Under the pieces are notes generated by a model. That model did not search any database, was not told where the DNA came from, and saw only the letters and a program-made list of their open reading frames with translations. Source: CAZWDL01 sp964632995 (GTDB taxonomy: Bacteria > Bacteroidota > Bacteroidia > Chitinophagales > Saprospiraceae). Taken from it: a stretch of DNA of 63,010 nucleotides. Numbering within the stretch: the first letter of the stretch is position 1; every line of letters begins with the position of its first letter. A program made the translations under genes and the position numbers. The stretch is from the NCBI GenBank assembly GCA_964632995.1, contig CAZWDL010000031.1:1-63010 (forward strand). The letters run 5' to 3'. Below, in pieces: positions 1-7,366 of the stretch.

Positions 1-345
1 CCCCCTGTCAGCGCGGCCGTCCAATCAGCTTTGCGTCCTCCGCGTCCTTTGCGTGCCACCCCCTGTCAGCGCGGCCGTCCAATCAGCTTTGCGTCCTCCG
101 CGTCCTTTGCGTGGCACCCCCTGTCAGCGCGGCCGTCCAATCAGCTTTGCGCCCTCCGCGTCCTCTGCGTGCCACCCCCTGCCGGCGCGGCTGTCTAATT
201 AGCTTTGCGCCCTCCGCGTCCTTTGCGTGCCACCCCCTGTCAGCGCGGCCGTCCAATTAGCTTTGCGTCCTCCGCGTCCTTTGCGTGGCACCTATCTGTC
301 AGCGCGGCCGCCCTATTCGCTCTGCGCTCTTTGCGTTTCGAACAT
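1..345. repeat. 58-bp tandem repeat array, five full units plus a diverged sixth
   Basis: Five head-to-tail copies of a 58-bp unit start at 1, 59, 117, 175 and 233; a diverged, shortened sixth follows from about 291. Each unit opens with CCCCCTGTCAGCGCGGC and ends with TTTGCGTCC/TCCGCGTCC/TTTGCGTG, which itself has a 9-bp sub-period. Copies differ at only a few positions. The array begins at the window edge, so its true length is unknown. It ends about 60 bp before the S9 peptidase start. There are no spacers, so it is not CRISPR. A related core recurs near 2700 and as a hairpin at 52631-52664. Confidence 0.9.
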
Positions 346-407
346 AGTGCACCGGAAATACGATTACATTAAAGTAAGTCGCTTCTAGCAACCAAAAACC
401 AGTGCCT

Positions 408-2408
408 ATGTTACGCAGATCCATTCTTCTCGTTGTATTCCTGCTGCAAACCCTCTTTTTACTCGCCCAGCAGGGACTCACGCCGATGGACATTTCCAAA
501 ATCCAGAGCGTGGGTGATGCATTGATTACCGACGACGGCCAGTGGGTCGCCTACACCCTCAGCATGCAGGCCGACCCCTTGAAAGAAAACAAGCCGGCCC
601 GCTACGAGCTGCACCTGCTCAATACCGAGACGATGGTCGATATCCCCTTCATCATACGCGGTAGTGTGCGTCAGGTCGCCTTCCGGCCGGAGCACAACAC
701 CCTGACCTATCTGGAAAAAAAAGAAGGCGACGAGACGACCGACCTCTACGAAATCCCCATGAGCGGAGGCGAATCCCGGAAGATCTTTTCCTACGAGACC
801 TCGATCAGTTCCTATACCTGGGGCCCCGACGGCGTGAAGCTGGCCTTTATTGCCAAGGAGCCGGCCGTAGAAGACAAAAGCAACCTACCCTATCAGCCCG
901 AAGTCTACGAGGAAAACCTCACCTACAGCCGGGCTTACGTAGTCTCCTCATTGGAGGCCGAAGTACAAAACGTAGAGCTGGAAAGCAACGCTTATCACAT
1001 AGCCTGGAGCCCCGGCGGCGCCCGCATGGCGATATCAGCCGCTCCCACCCCGATGGTCGATGACTATTACATGAATCAAACCATTCACATCATAGACCCC
1101 GTAACCTTGAAACCGGTGGGTAAGGTCGAGCACGAGGGCAAACTGGGCCACTTCACCTTCAGCCCCGGCGGCGACAAGCTGGCTATGATCGCCGGCGCCG
1201 ATATCCACGACCCCATTGCCGGCCGCCTCTTCGTGGTGGATGCCGCAGGGGGCGCGCCCATGAACCTGCAACCTGAGTTCCCTGGCATGTTTGATTATTT
1301 CAAATGGGAAAACGACGACGAAATCCACTTCCTCGCCAGCGAGGGCGTCTGGTCGACTTTCGGCTCCATCCGCGCCGACGGTAGCAATATGGTGCGGATT
1401 CTGGAAAAAGAAGGTCCGGTCATAAACGACTTCGACCGCTCCGAAAACGGCCACTTCGCCTTCGTCGCCGAAACGCCCCGCCATCCGCCGGAGGTGTATT
1501 TGATGAAATCCGCCGCCGATAAACCCGAACGGGCGACCGTACACAACGAATGGCTGAAAGACAGAGCCCTGGCGCCGCAGGAGGTCATCACCTACGAGGC
1601 CCGCGACGGACAGGACATTCAGGCCATTCTCATCCATCCGCTCGACCGCAAGGAAAATCAGCGCTATCCGCTGATTACTATCGTACACGGCGGCCCGGAA
1701 GCGCATTACGACAACGGTTGGCTGACCTATTACTCCGCGCCCGGACAGGCGGCCGCTGCTGAAGGCTATGCGGTTATTTATCCTAATTATCGCGGCAGCA
1801 CCGGCAGGGGAGTGGCTTTCGCCAAATCCAGCCAAGGCGATCTGGCCGGCAAGGAATTTGACGACGTCGTCGACGGAGTAGACTTCCTCATCGACATGGG
1901 GCTGGTCGATTCCGAAAAGGTGGGCGTCACCGGCGGCTCCTACGGCGGCTACGCCACCGGCTGGCTATCGACCAAATACACCGATCGCTTCGCTGCCGGC
2001 GTGATGTTCGTAGGCATCAGCAACAATATCTCGAAGTGGGGCACCGGCGACATCCCGGAGGAGCTCTTCCTCGTTCACGCCCGCAAGCGCATCTGGGACG
2101 ACTACGACTTCTTTCTCAAACGCAGCCCGATTTACTTCGCCGGCCAAACCAAAACGCCGCTGCTCATCCTGGCCGGTAAGGAAGATACCCGCGTCCATCC
2201 CAGCCAGTCGATCGAGCTGTACCGCCACATCAAAACGCGTACCGATACGCCGGTACGCCTGGTCCTCTACCCCGGCGAAGGCCACGGTAACCGCAACGCC
2301 ACTGCCCGCCTGGACTACAACCTGCGCCTGATGCGCTGGTTCGGCAAGTACCTTAAAAATGAGGAAAAAGACCTGCAGCCGGCTGTAGAAGTGGAAACCA
2401 TGCGTTGA
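408..2408 (+). CDS. S9-family prolyl oligopeptidase-like serine peptidase, exported
   Basis: This is a 666-aa peptidase that should cleave short peptides in the periplasm or at the cell surface. A signal peptide covers about residues 1-20 (MLRRSILLVVFLLQ, ending near AQQ). Residues of about 25-400 form the beta-propeller (repeats of the type 'SPGGDKLAMIAG'), followed by the alpha/beta-hydrolase domain. The catalytic triad is visible: Ser511 in GGSYGGY, Asp593 in AGKEDTRV and His626 in GEGHGNR. A GTG six bases upstream is also open, but the ATG at 408 gives the natural signal peptide. The gene is monocistronic and is followed by GC-rich hairpin repeats. Family membership is secure; substrate preference (dipeptidyl versus acylaminoacyl peptidase) cannot be read from the sequence. 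Confidence 0.93.
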   Translation: MLRRSILLVVFLLQTLFLLAQQGLTPMDISKIQSVGDALITDDGQWVAYTLSMQADPLKENKPARYELHLLNTETMVDIPFIIRGSVRQVAFRPEHNTLTYLEKKEGDETTDLYEIPMSGGESRKIFSYETSISSYTWGPDGVKLAFIAKEPAVEDKSNLPYQPEVYEENLTYSRAYVVSSLEAEVQNVELESNAYHIAWSPGGARMAISAAPTPMVDDYYMNQTIHIIDPVTLKPVGKVEHEGKLGHFTFSPGGDKLAMIAGADIHDPIAGRLFVVDAAGGAPMNLQPEFPGMFDYFKWENDDEIHFLASEGVWSTFGSIRADGSNMVRILEKEGPVINDFDRSENGHFAFVAETPRHPPEVYLMKSAADKPERATVHNEWLKDRALAPQEVITYEARDGQDIQAILIHPLDRKENQRYPLITIVHGGPEAHYDNGWLTYYSAPGQAAAAEGYAVIYPNYRGSTGRGVAFAKSSQGDLAGKEFDDVVDGVDFLIDMGLVDSEKVGVTGGSYGGYATGWLSTKYTDRFAAGVMFVGISNNISKWGTGDIPEELFLVHARKRIWDDYDFFLKRSPIYFAGQTKTPLLILAGKEDTRVHPSQSIELYRHIKTRTDTPVRLVLYPGEGHGNRNATARLDYNLRLMRWFGKYLKNEEKDLQPAVEVETMR

Positions 2409-2863
2409 GCCCTTGAGAAGAGGCGCCTTCCAGGGCGCGAGAGGAGGCGCCTTCCAGGGCGCCTCCTCTCTTCATGCCCCGCGCCAGGGTGCGCTTTCCC
2501 CGCACGCCCTGACTTTACAACTCCCTCCTTCACCAAGTCATTTTCAAAAAAATTAGATTAGACTAAAAAACATCCTGTTAATCCTGTCTAAAAATTCATA
2601 AAATAATTTTACAAGAAGCACCCCTACTGTCAGGAAGGTCCCGTCCGGGACACCAAAGGCGCCTTTCTTCTCAGCATACTCCGTACCTCTGCACGCCATT
2701 TCTCGTCAGCGCGGCTGTCTAATACGCTCTGCGTTCTTACCCAAACATAAAGCGAGGAGGCGCCCGGAAAGGTGCCGCCTGATCTTTTCGGGAAAGATCA
2801 GGACGGTTCTCCGAACTGAATCCTTATATTTAGCGTCGAACTTCAACACCAAAATCACTATTC
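2409..2863. repeat. 455-bp intergenic region with GC-rich hairpins
   Basis: No gene is visible. A perfect 11-bp stem lies at 2441-2451/2458-2468 (GAGGAGGCGCC, loop TTCCAG), preceded by a direct copy of its left half. The motif GGCGCGAGAGG, together with the tail CTCCTCTCTTC, recurs at 10369-10412. Around 2573 is a doubled 9-mer, ATCCTGTTA/ATCCTGTCT, whose complement recurs near 51657. Around 2697-2735 there is a worn copy of the 58-bp unit. A second perfect 10-bp stem, CCTGATCTTT/AAAGATCAGG with a 5-nt loop, sits at 2778-2802, just upstream of the RraA-like gene. It has no T-tract, so it is a leader structure or a repeat rather than a clear terminator. Confidence 0.7.
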
Positions 2864-3796
2864 ATGAAGCGTTTGTACCTGTCTGCACTACTCATCCTGC
2901 TGCTGGGCTTCTGCCTTCAGCTCTCCGCTCAACAGATTTCCCCCACTCCCGAAGAGATCATCGCGCTGACCCCTCACTGGGAGGGCGAGCGCTTCGACGA
3001 CGGCCGGCCCAAAGTGCCGGATGATCTCATGGAGCGCCTCAAGAACATCGGTCTGGAAGCTGCCTGGGGCGTGCTGCGCAGCAAGGGCTACCACAACCAG
3101 TACGAAGGCGACTGGATGGTGCTGCATCCCGATCAGGTGATGGTCGGTCGCGCGGTAACCGCCCAGTATATGCCCTCGCGGCCCGACATGATGGACCTGA
3201 TTAAGGAAAAGGGAGAAGAGCAAGGACGCATCGGCGCCTCCAACTCCTGGCCGATCGACGTGCTGACCACCGGCGATATCTACGTGGCCGACAGTTACCA
3301 CAAGATCATCGACGGCACCCTCATCGGCGATAACCTTGGCAACGCCATCTATGCCAACTCCCAAAACGGGGTCGTCTTCTACGGCTCGGTGCGCGATATC
3401 GAGGGGTTGGAGGAAATCGAAGGCTTTAACGCCTTCATCAAAGGCTACGACCCCTCCTTCATTAAGGACATGATGCTCACCGGCATCAATAAGCCCATCC
3501 GCATCGGACGCGCCACCGTGCTGCCCGGCGATATCATTCTGGCTAAATACGCCGGGGTGCTCTTCATCCCGGCCCACCTGATGCAGGACGTAGTCATCAA
3601 TTCGGAATTCACCGTCCTGCGCGACGAGTTCGGCCACCAGCGCCTGCGTGAAGGGAAGTATACCCCCGGCCAGATCGATACGCGCTGGACCGAAGAGATC
3701 AAATCCGACTTCCTCAGCTGGCTGGACGAAAACCCCGAAAAGATGCCAATGACAAAGGAGGAACTGGAGGAGTTTCTTAAGGACCGCAACTGGTGA
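2864..3796 (+). CDS. Exported RraA-like protein (HMG/CHA aldolase / RNase-regulator fold)
   Basis: This is a 310-aa protein with a signal peptide (MKRLYLSALLILLLGF, cleaved near SAQQ), so it is periplasmic. The body matches the RraA/dimethylmenaquinone-methyltransferase-like fold: GDNLGNAIYANSQNG in the middle, then YGSVRDIEG and LPGDIILAKYAGVLFIP. Cytoplasmic relatives are 4-hydroxy-4-methyl-2-oxoglutarate aldolases or RNase E inhibitors. An exported version is more likely to be a catabolic aldolase or lyase on a keto-acid. The mandelate-racemase remnant and BASS transporter directly downstream suggest an old catabolic operon for a sugar acid or similar carboxylate. The family is clear; the reaction is inferred. 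Confidence 0.85.
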   Translation: MKRLYLSALLILLLGFCLQLSAQQISPTPEEIIALTPHWEGERFDDGRPKVPDDLMERLKNIGLEAAWGVLRSKGYHNQYEGDWMVLHPDQVMVGRAVTAQYMPSRPDMMDLIKEKGEEQGRIGASNSWPIDVLTTGDIYVADSYHKIIDGTLIGDNLGNAIYANSQNGVVFYGSVRDIEGLEEIEGFNAFIKGYDPSFIKDMMLTGINKPIRIGRATVLPGDIILAKYAGVLFIPAHLMQDVVINSEFTVLRDEFGHQRLREGKYTPGQIDTRWTEEIKSDFLSWLDENPEKMPMTKEELEEFLKDRNW

Positions 3797-3797
3797 A

Positions 3798-4016
3798 TGG
3801 AGGGACAGCGCGGATATCGTCCATCCCGATCTGGCCGGCGCGGGCGGCATCCCGGAGACCAAGAAAATCGATGACTATACCGAAGAAAACGGCATTGCCA
3901 TGTCGATGCACTTCGCCGGAACGCCCGTCTCCCTTATGACCAAGGTGCACTACGCCGCCGCTACCCAGAACTTCATCGCCCTGGATTATGGGGAAGAAAT
4001 AAGAAATAGGAAATAA
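3798..4016 (+). pseudogene. 3' remnant of an enolase-superfamily (mandelate racemase/MLE-like) gene
   Basis: Reading the frame that includes codon 3813 gives 70-odd codons ending in TAA at 4014-4016. They encode ADIVHPDLAGAGGIPETKK, then DDYTEENGIAMSMHFAGTPV and a segment with VHYAAATQNFIALDY. This is the C-terminal part of the TIM barrel of mandelate racemase-like dehydratases: the 'D..hPDl...GGi.e..ki..ya' strand and the 'H.agsPv' loop. There is no start codon, and the frame joins directly to the RraA stop (3794-3796), so the first 80% of the gene is gone. The coding-like residues are still well conserved, which implies a recent deletion. The frame ends inside a 7-bp repeat. Confidence 0.75.
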
Positions 4017-4030
4017 GAAACAGGAAAGAC
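3996..4030. repeat. 7-bp-period repeat (GAAATAA/GAAATAG type)
   Basis: Consecutive heptamers GAAATAA, GAAATAG, GAAATAA, GAAACAG, GAAAGAC run from 3996 to 4030, between the pseudogene and the transporter start. The same heptamers recur at 32741-32768 after nuoK. Confidence 0.8.
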
Positions 4031-4039
4031 CGAACACCC

Positions 4040-5167
4040 ATGTCAGACACCAACGACAAACGCCTGTACTGGCTGAGCTTTGCCGGCGCCGCCCTGGCGC
4101 TGATTGTATTTACCGTTCTTACGGTTCAAGACCTGCACGATTGGGCGGGGGCTTTTCTGACCGCCTTTTTCCTGCTGCTGGCGCTGGGCTTTCGGGGCTT
4201 TGAGTTCCTGCGGGGTTTTTCCTACACCGTGGTGATTTTCGCGGCGGTGACCGCTTCGATGTATTATCCGAAGCCCTTCGTTTCGCTCTGGGGCTTCCAG
4301 ATGTCCAACCTGATCGTGCCGCTGCTGCAGATTATCATGTTCGGGATGGGGGCCGCGCTGAGCCTGCAGGATTTCGTGGGCGTCGTGAAAATGCCCCGGG
4401 GTGTGCTGGTCGGCGTGCTGTGCCAGTATTCCATCATGCCGCTGATCGGCTTCGGCCTGGCCAGCACCTTCGGGTTGCCTCCTGAGATCGCGGCAGGAAT
4501 CATTCTGGTGGGCTGCTCGCCCAGCGGGCTGGCTTCCAACGTGATGTCCTTTCTGGCGCGCGCCAACCTCGCCCTGTCGGTGACCCTCACTGCCGTCGCC
4601 ACTCTTCTGGCGCCGCTCATGACGCCCTTCCTGATGAAGACGCTGGCCGGCCAGTTTGTGCCCATCGACTTCTGGGCCATGATGTGGAGCATCATCAAGA
4701 TCGTCATCCTGCCGATCATCGGCGGCCTACTGTTCAACCACTTCTTCCACGGCAAGTCCAAGTGGATCGACAAGGCGCTGCCTATTGTGTCCATGGTCGG
4801 CATCGCCCTCATCATCACCGTGATTACCGCCGCTGGGCGCGACAGTCTGCTCACCATCGGCCTGGCGCTGATCGCGGCCGCTTTTATCCACAATATGCTG
4901 GGCTACACACTCGGCTATTGGCTCTGCCGCCTCGTCCGCATGCCGGAGCGCGACTGCCGCACCATCGCCCTCGAAGTAGGCATGCAAAACGGCGGGCTGG
5001 CTTCGGGCATTGCCCTGGAAATGGGCAAGGTGGCTACTATCGGCCTGGCCCCGGCCGTATTCGGTCCCCTCATGAATATCACCGGCTCCTCCCTGGCCAC
5101 CTGGTGGCGCGGCCGGCCCCTGCCGGAAGACGTACCGGAGGAAGCGCCGGAGGTAGTGTCGACATAA
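4040..5167 (+). CDS. Bile acid:Na+ symporter (BASS) family transporter
   Basis: This 375-aa inner-membrane protein has about 9-10 hydrophobic segments and imports an organic anion with sodium. The BASS signatures are visible. The first crossing-helix segment is GCSPSGLASNVMSFLA, followed by LTAVATLLAPLMTP. The second carries EVGMQNGGLASGIA. The first 75 residues add two extra membrane segments, which is common in Bacteroidota members. The gene follows the RraA-like protein and the racemase remnant, so the original substrate was probably a carboxylate processed by those enzymes rather than bile salt. The start ATG lies 10 nt after the heptamer repeat. Confidence 0.9.
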   Translation: MSDTNDKRLYWLSFAGAALALIVFTVLTVQDLHDWAGAFLTAFFLLLALGFRGFEFLRGFSYTVVIFAAVTASMYYPKPFVSLWGFQMSNLIVPLLQIIMFGMGAALSLQDFVGVVKMPRGVLVGVLCQYSIMPLIGFGLASTFGLPPEIAAGIILVGCSPSGLASNVMSFLARANLALSVTLTAVATLLAPLMTPFLMKTLAGQFVPIDFWAMMWSIIKIVILPIIGGLLFNHFFHGKSKWIDKALPIVSMVGIALIITVITAAGRDSLLTIGLALIAAAFIHNMLGYTLGYWLCRLVRMPERDCRTIALEVGMQNGGLASGIALEMGKVATIGLAPAVFGPLMNITGSSLATWWRGRPLPEDVPEEAPEVVST

Positions 5168-5470
5168 GAAGTAAGACCTACTGAATCTTCCAGGCATATG
5201 CTGCGGACTATCGAGCATCGACCGTTTTCCTTACAGGCGGAATATGATTTTTTATAACAGCCCCTACGTTTCTTGACAACACCTTGTTTTACATATCTTT
5301 CCCACGATGAAGCGCTATTCAAAAAGGAGTCCTCTTATTTCTTTCGTCAATACAAGGAAGAACTTCTCCGGGCGAGAATCGATGCTTTTGTAAAAAAGTA
5401 AGCAACATAAGTCCCGAAAAGGTCGATCTGGTCCGGATTGAGGCAATGTGTACGACTCTGATTACCCAAA
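5168..5470. other. 303-bp intergenic region with a promoter-like site and a short protein-like frame
   Basis: TTG at 5273-5275 and TATCTTT at 5294-5300 are 18 nt apart, resembling the Bacteroidota -33/-7 promoter. From 5258 to the TAA at 5399-5401, an open frame without an ATG reads like a protein tail: DEALFKKESSYFFRQYKEE, then LLRARIDAFVKK. In another frame, ATG 5307 opens a 28-codon ORF. The protein-like tail could be a gene remnant; I do not recognise it. Nothing else is visible before the end of the minus-strand protease gene. Confidence 0.3.
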
Positions 5471-6568
5471 TCATTGCCCCAGCAGCCGCATCACCGGCTC
5501 CATAGGCACAATCAAGGCCACGCCGCAGTACTGCGCAATCCGGATGTTCAGCTCTCCGTTTTGCTGGATGCAATACCCGTCGCGCACCATGCCGACGACG
5601 CGCCCTTGCCGGTCGAACACCGGCGAGCCGCTGCTGCCGTTTACGGCATCCATCGTGTTAACGAAGTCCTCCGGCGCCAGGCTGCTGACCGACAGGGTAT
5701 CGGAGGGGGCCGTGATGCCTGCCGTGATACGCAGCTCATTATCAGCATTGGGATAACCCTTCTCCTCCGCGCTTTGCCGGATGCTCCGGAAGGGGAAGCC
5801 CGCCGCCCAGAGCGTATCCCCCGGCGTGGGGATCTCCGCACGCAGATCAGCACTTGTCACGTATGAGGCGAACTTGTCGGGAATACTGACCAGGGCCCAG
5901 TCGAGCCCTCGCCGCCACTCCTGCTCCGAGGCGTTGGCCAGCAGTTGCACCTCATCCGTATAGACGTATCCTCCTTCTTGCAGCACTCCGTTCGTATCTA
6001 TTCCGATGCTGATATCGGGCGCCGGTTCCGGAATCATCATGTAGATACCTCCGCTGCGCTTGTGCCGCTCGATGGACTCCCGGGCGACGTGGTACGGGGT
6101 AGCGATGAGCACTCCGTATTCGGGATGCCGGCCGACAACAACGCCGGTGCCGGATCCGGACAGCATTTTGGTAACCAGCGGGCAGGGGAAGTCGACGCAG
6201 CTCTCCCGCCAGTTCAGTTCGGTAATTTCCTTAAAGCCCGGTTGCACCTGCGCGATGGGATGTTCCGACAGTACATTCATAGTGGCGGTATCGAGCGGGG
6301 TATTCCAGATAACACCATCCTCGGGAAGAAACTGCTTACGGGGCGCTTCGCCCTCCCGGTGCGTCTCAACACCCTCCCGGTCGGTGTACAGAATCACCCG
6401 AAAGTATATTTTGGGCTTGACCCGGACGACGGACTGCAAACCTTGCTCTACTCCGGAAGGGAGCGCAATAGCATCAGGGAGATAAAAGCCTTCGCCGGTG
6501 GGAGACTGATTGAAAGCCAAAACTGGAAAAGCCAAAAACAGGAGGCGATATAGCTTGGATAGGTTCAT
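5471..6568 (-). CDS. Exported trypsin-like (S1/V8-type) serine protease
   Basis: This is a 365-aa protein with a signal peptide (MNLSKLYRLLFLAFPVLAF). After about 110 residues of lead-in it has a chymotrypsin-fold protease. His160 lies in LIATPYHV, Asp223 in GLDWALVSI and Ser313 in MDAVNGSSGSPVFD, which is the GNSGSP motif with Asn changed to Ser. The spacing and motifs match V8/trypsin-like peptidases that are not zymogen-activated. A Cys pair in ESCVDFPCP (124 and 129) may form a disulphide just before the catalytic domain. The gene is transcribed alone towards the symporter gene. Substrate is unknown. Confidence 0.88.
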   Translation of the reverse strand: MNLSKLYRLLFLAFPVLAFNQSPTGEGFYLPDAIALPSGVEQGLQSVVRVKPKIYFRVILYTDREGVETHREGEAPRKQFLPEDGVIWNTPLDTATMNVLSEHPIAQVQPGFKEITELNWRESCVDFPCPLVTKMLSGSGTGVVVGRHPEYGVLIATPYHVARESIERHKRSGGIYMMIPEPAPDISIGIDTNGVLQEGGYVYTDEVQLLANASEQEWRRGLDWALVSIPDKFASYVTSADLRAEIPTPGDTLWAAGFPFRSIRQSAEEKGYPNADNELRITAGITAPSDTLSVSSLAPEDFVNTMDAVNGSSGSPVFDRQGRVVGMVRDGYCIQQNGELNIRIAQYCGVALIVPMEPVMRLLGQ

Positions 6569-6851
6569 GTATTTTCCTTGAGTTTAACTTTCAAAAGTAG
6601 AAAGATAGGAAAATTGTTCACGGTGCGTAATGACTTGATAAAGCGCAACTGCAGCATTAAGTGAAACAGCCTCTCAGCAGTCTGCCGGTTTTTCAATCTA
6701 CGAATTCATTGTTGATGGATGCAATGACAATCATCAACGGTGGGGCTGGTACCTGTTGCTTTGTCAAACCGGAGTGATCATTGGCATGAAGAGTGCGTTG
6801 TAAAAGAGGGTGAATAATCACCCGGGGTATTTATTTTCTAAAAAAGAAACC

Positions 6852-7103
6852 ATGATCAAGAAAGACACCAATGTTCTGGTCAAAGCTATGATCGACGGAA
6901 AATGGAAGGGCGATTGGGTCCCTCTTCACGCCAACCTGGAATGGATGCGCGATGACGGCCGTATCGGCCTTTTTTCCCTCACTGAAGTCGACACCGGCGA
7001 AGACGCCGAATTGGAGTACGCCCAGGTGGGCTCCCTGGTGCTGGGCGTCCTGGAGGATGACGTCTACAAGGTAAGAGCTGGTGTGCCGGCGCAGGAGATA
7101 TAA
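6852..7103 (+). CDS. Hypothetical 83-aa protein
   Basis: A small acidic cytoplasmic protein beginning MIKKDTNVLVKAMIDGKW. No family is recognised. The residues look like alternating short beta strands (KWKGDWVPLH, GRIGLFSLTEV, AQVGSLVLGVL). A GTG 42 bp upstream keeps the frame open, but the ATG at 6852 follows an A-rich stretch typical of Bacteroidota starts. A 6-bp hairpin (GGGTGA/TCACCC, 6808-6823) lies just ahead of it. Codon use looks normal, so it is probably real. Confidence 0.55.
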   Translation: MIKKDTNVLVKAMIDGKWKGDWVPLHANLEWMRDDGRIGLFSLTEVDTGEDAELEYAQVGSLVLGVLEDDVYKVRAGVPAQEI

Positions 7104-7176
7104 GGCGAAGAATAAGAAAGAGATAATTCGGAAGCTGGAAAGCTTGCCCAACCATTCGGAGAAACCAGTGGTGAGA

Positions 7177-7309
7177 ACTGTCGGTCGAGCGCCCGCCCAG
7201 GTCTGGTCGGGTAAATCTGTGACGGCATCCGGAAGTTCGTAGCCAAATTCTGGAAGCGGTCACAGACCGCGGGATATTTGGTCGAGGTTAGAGACGCTCG
7301 ACCAACAGT
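7177..7309. repeat. 133-bp inverted-repeat element (MITE-like)
   Basis: ACTGTCGGTCGAGCG at 7177-7191 is the reverse complement of 7295-7309 with one mismatch. A second, inner pair (TCTGTGAC near 7217 and GTCACAGA at 7259-7266) is nested inside. No ORF is visible. It lies between convergent genes, so it may instead work as a bidirectional RNA hairpin. Confidence 0.5.
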
Positions 7310-7366
7310 AGACTTTACCATTTTTCTTTTTTTAAAAGAAAGTCTAAAAACTTCCGGCGGCGTCCA

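Noticed and set aside
1..345. Possible CRISPR array
   Set aside because: Units are contiguous 58-mers with no unique spacers, and no cas gene is present.
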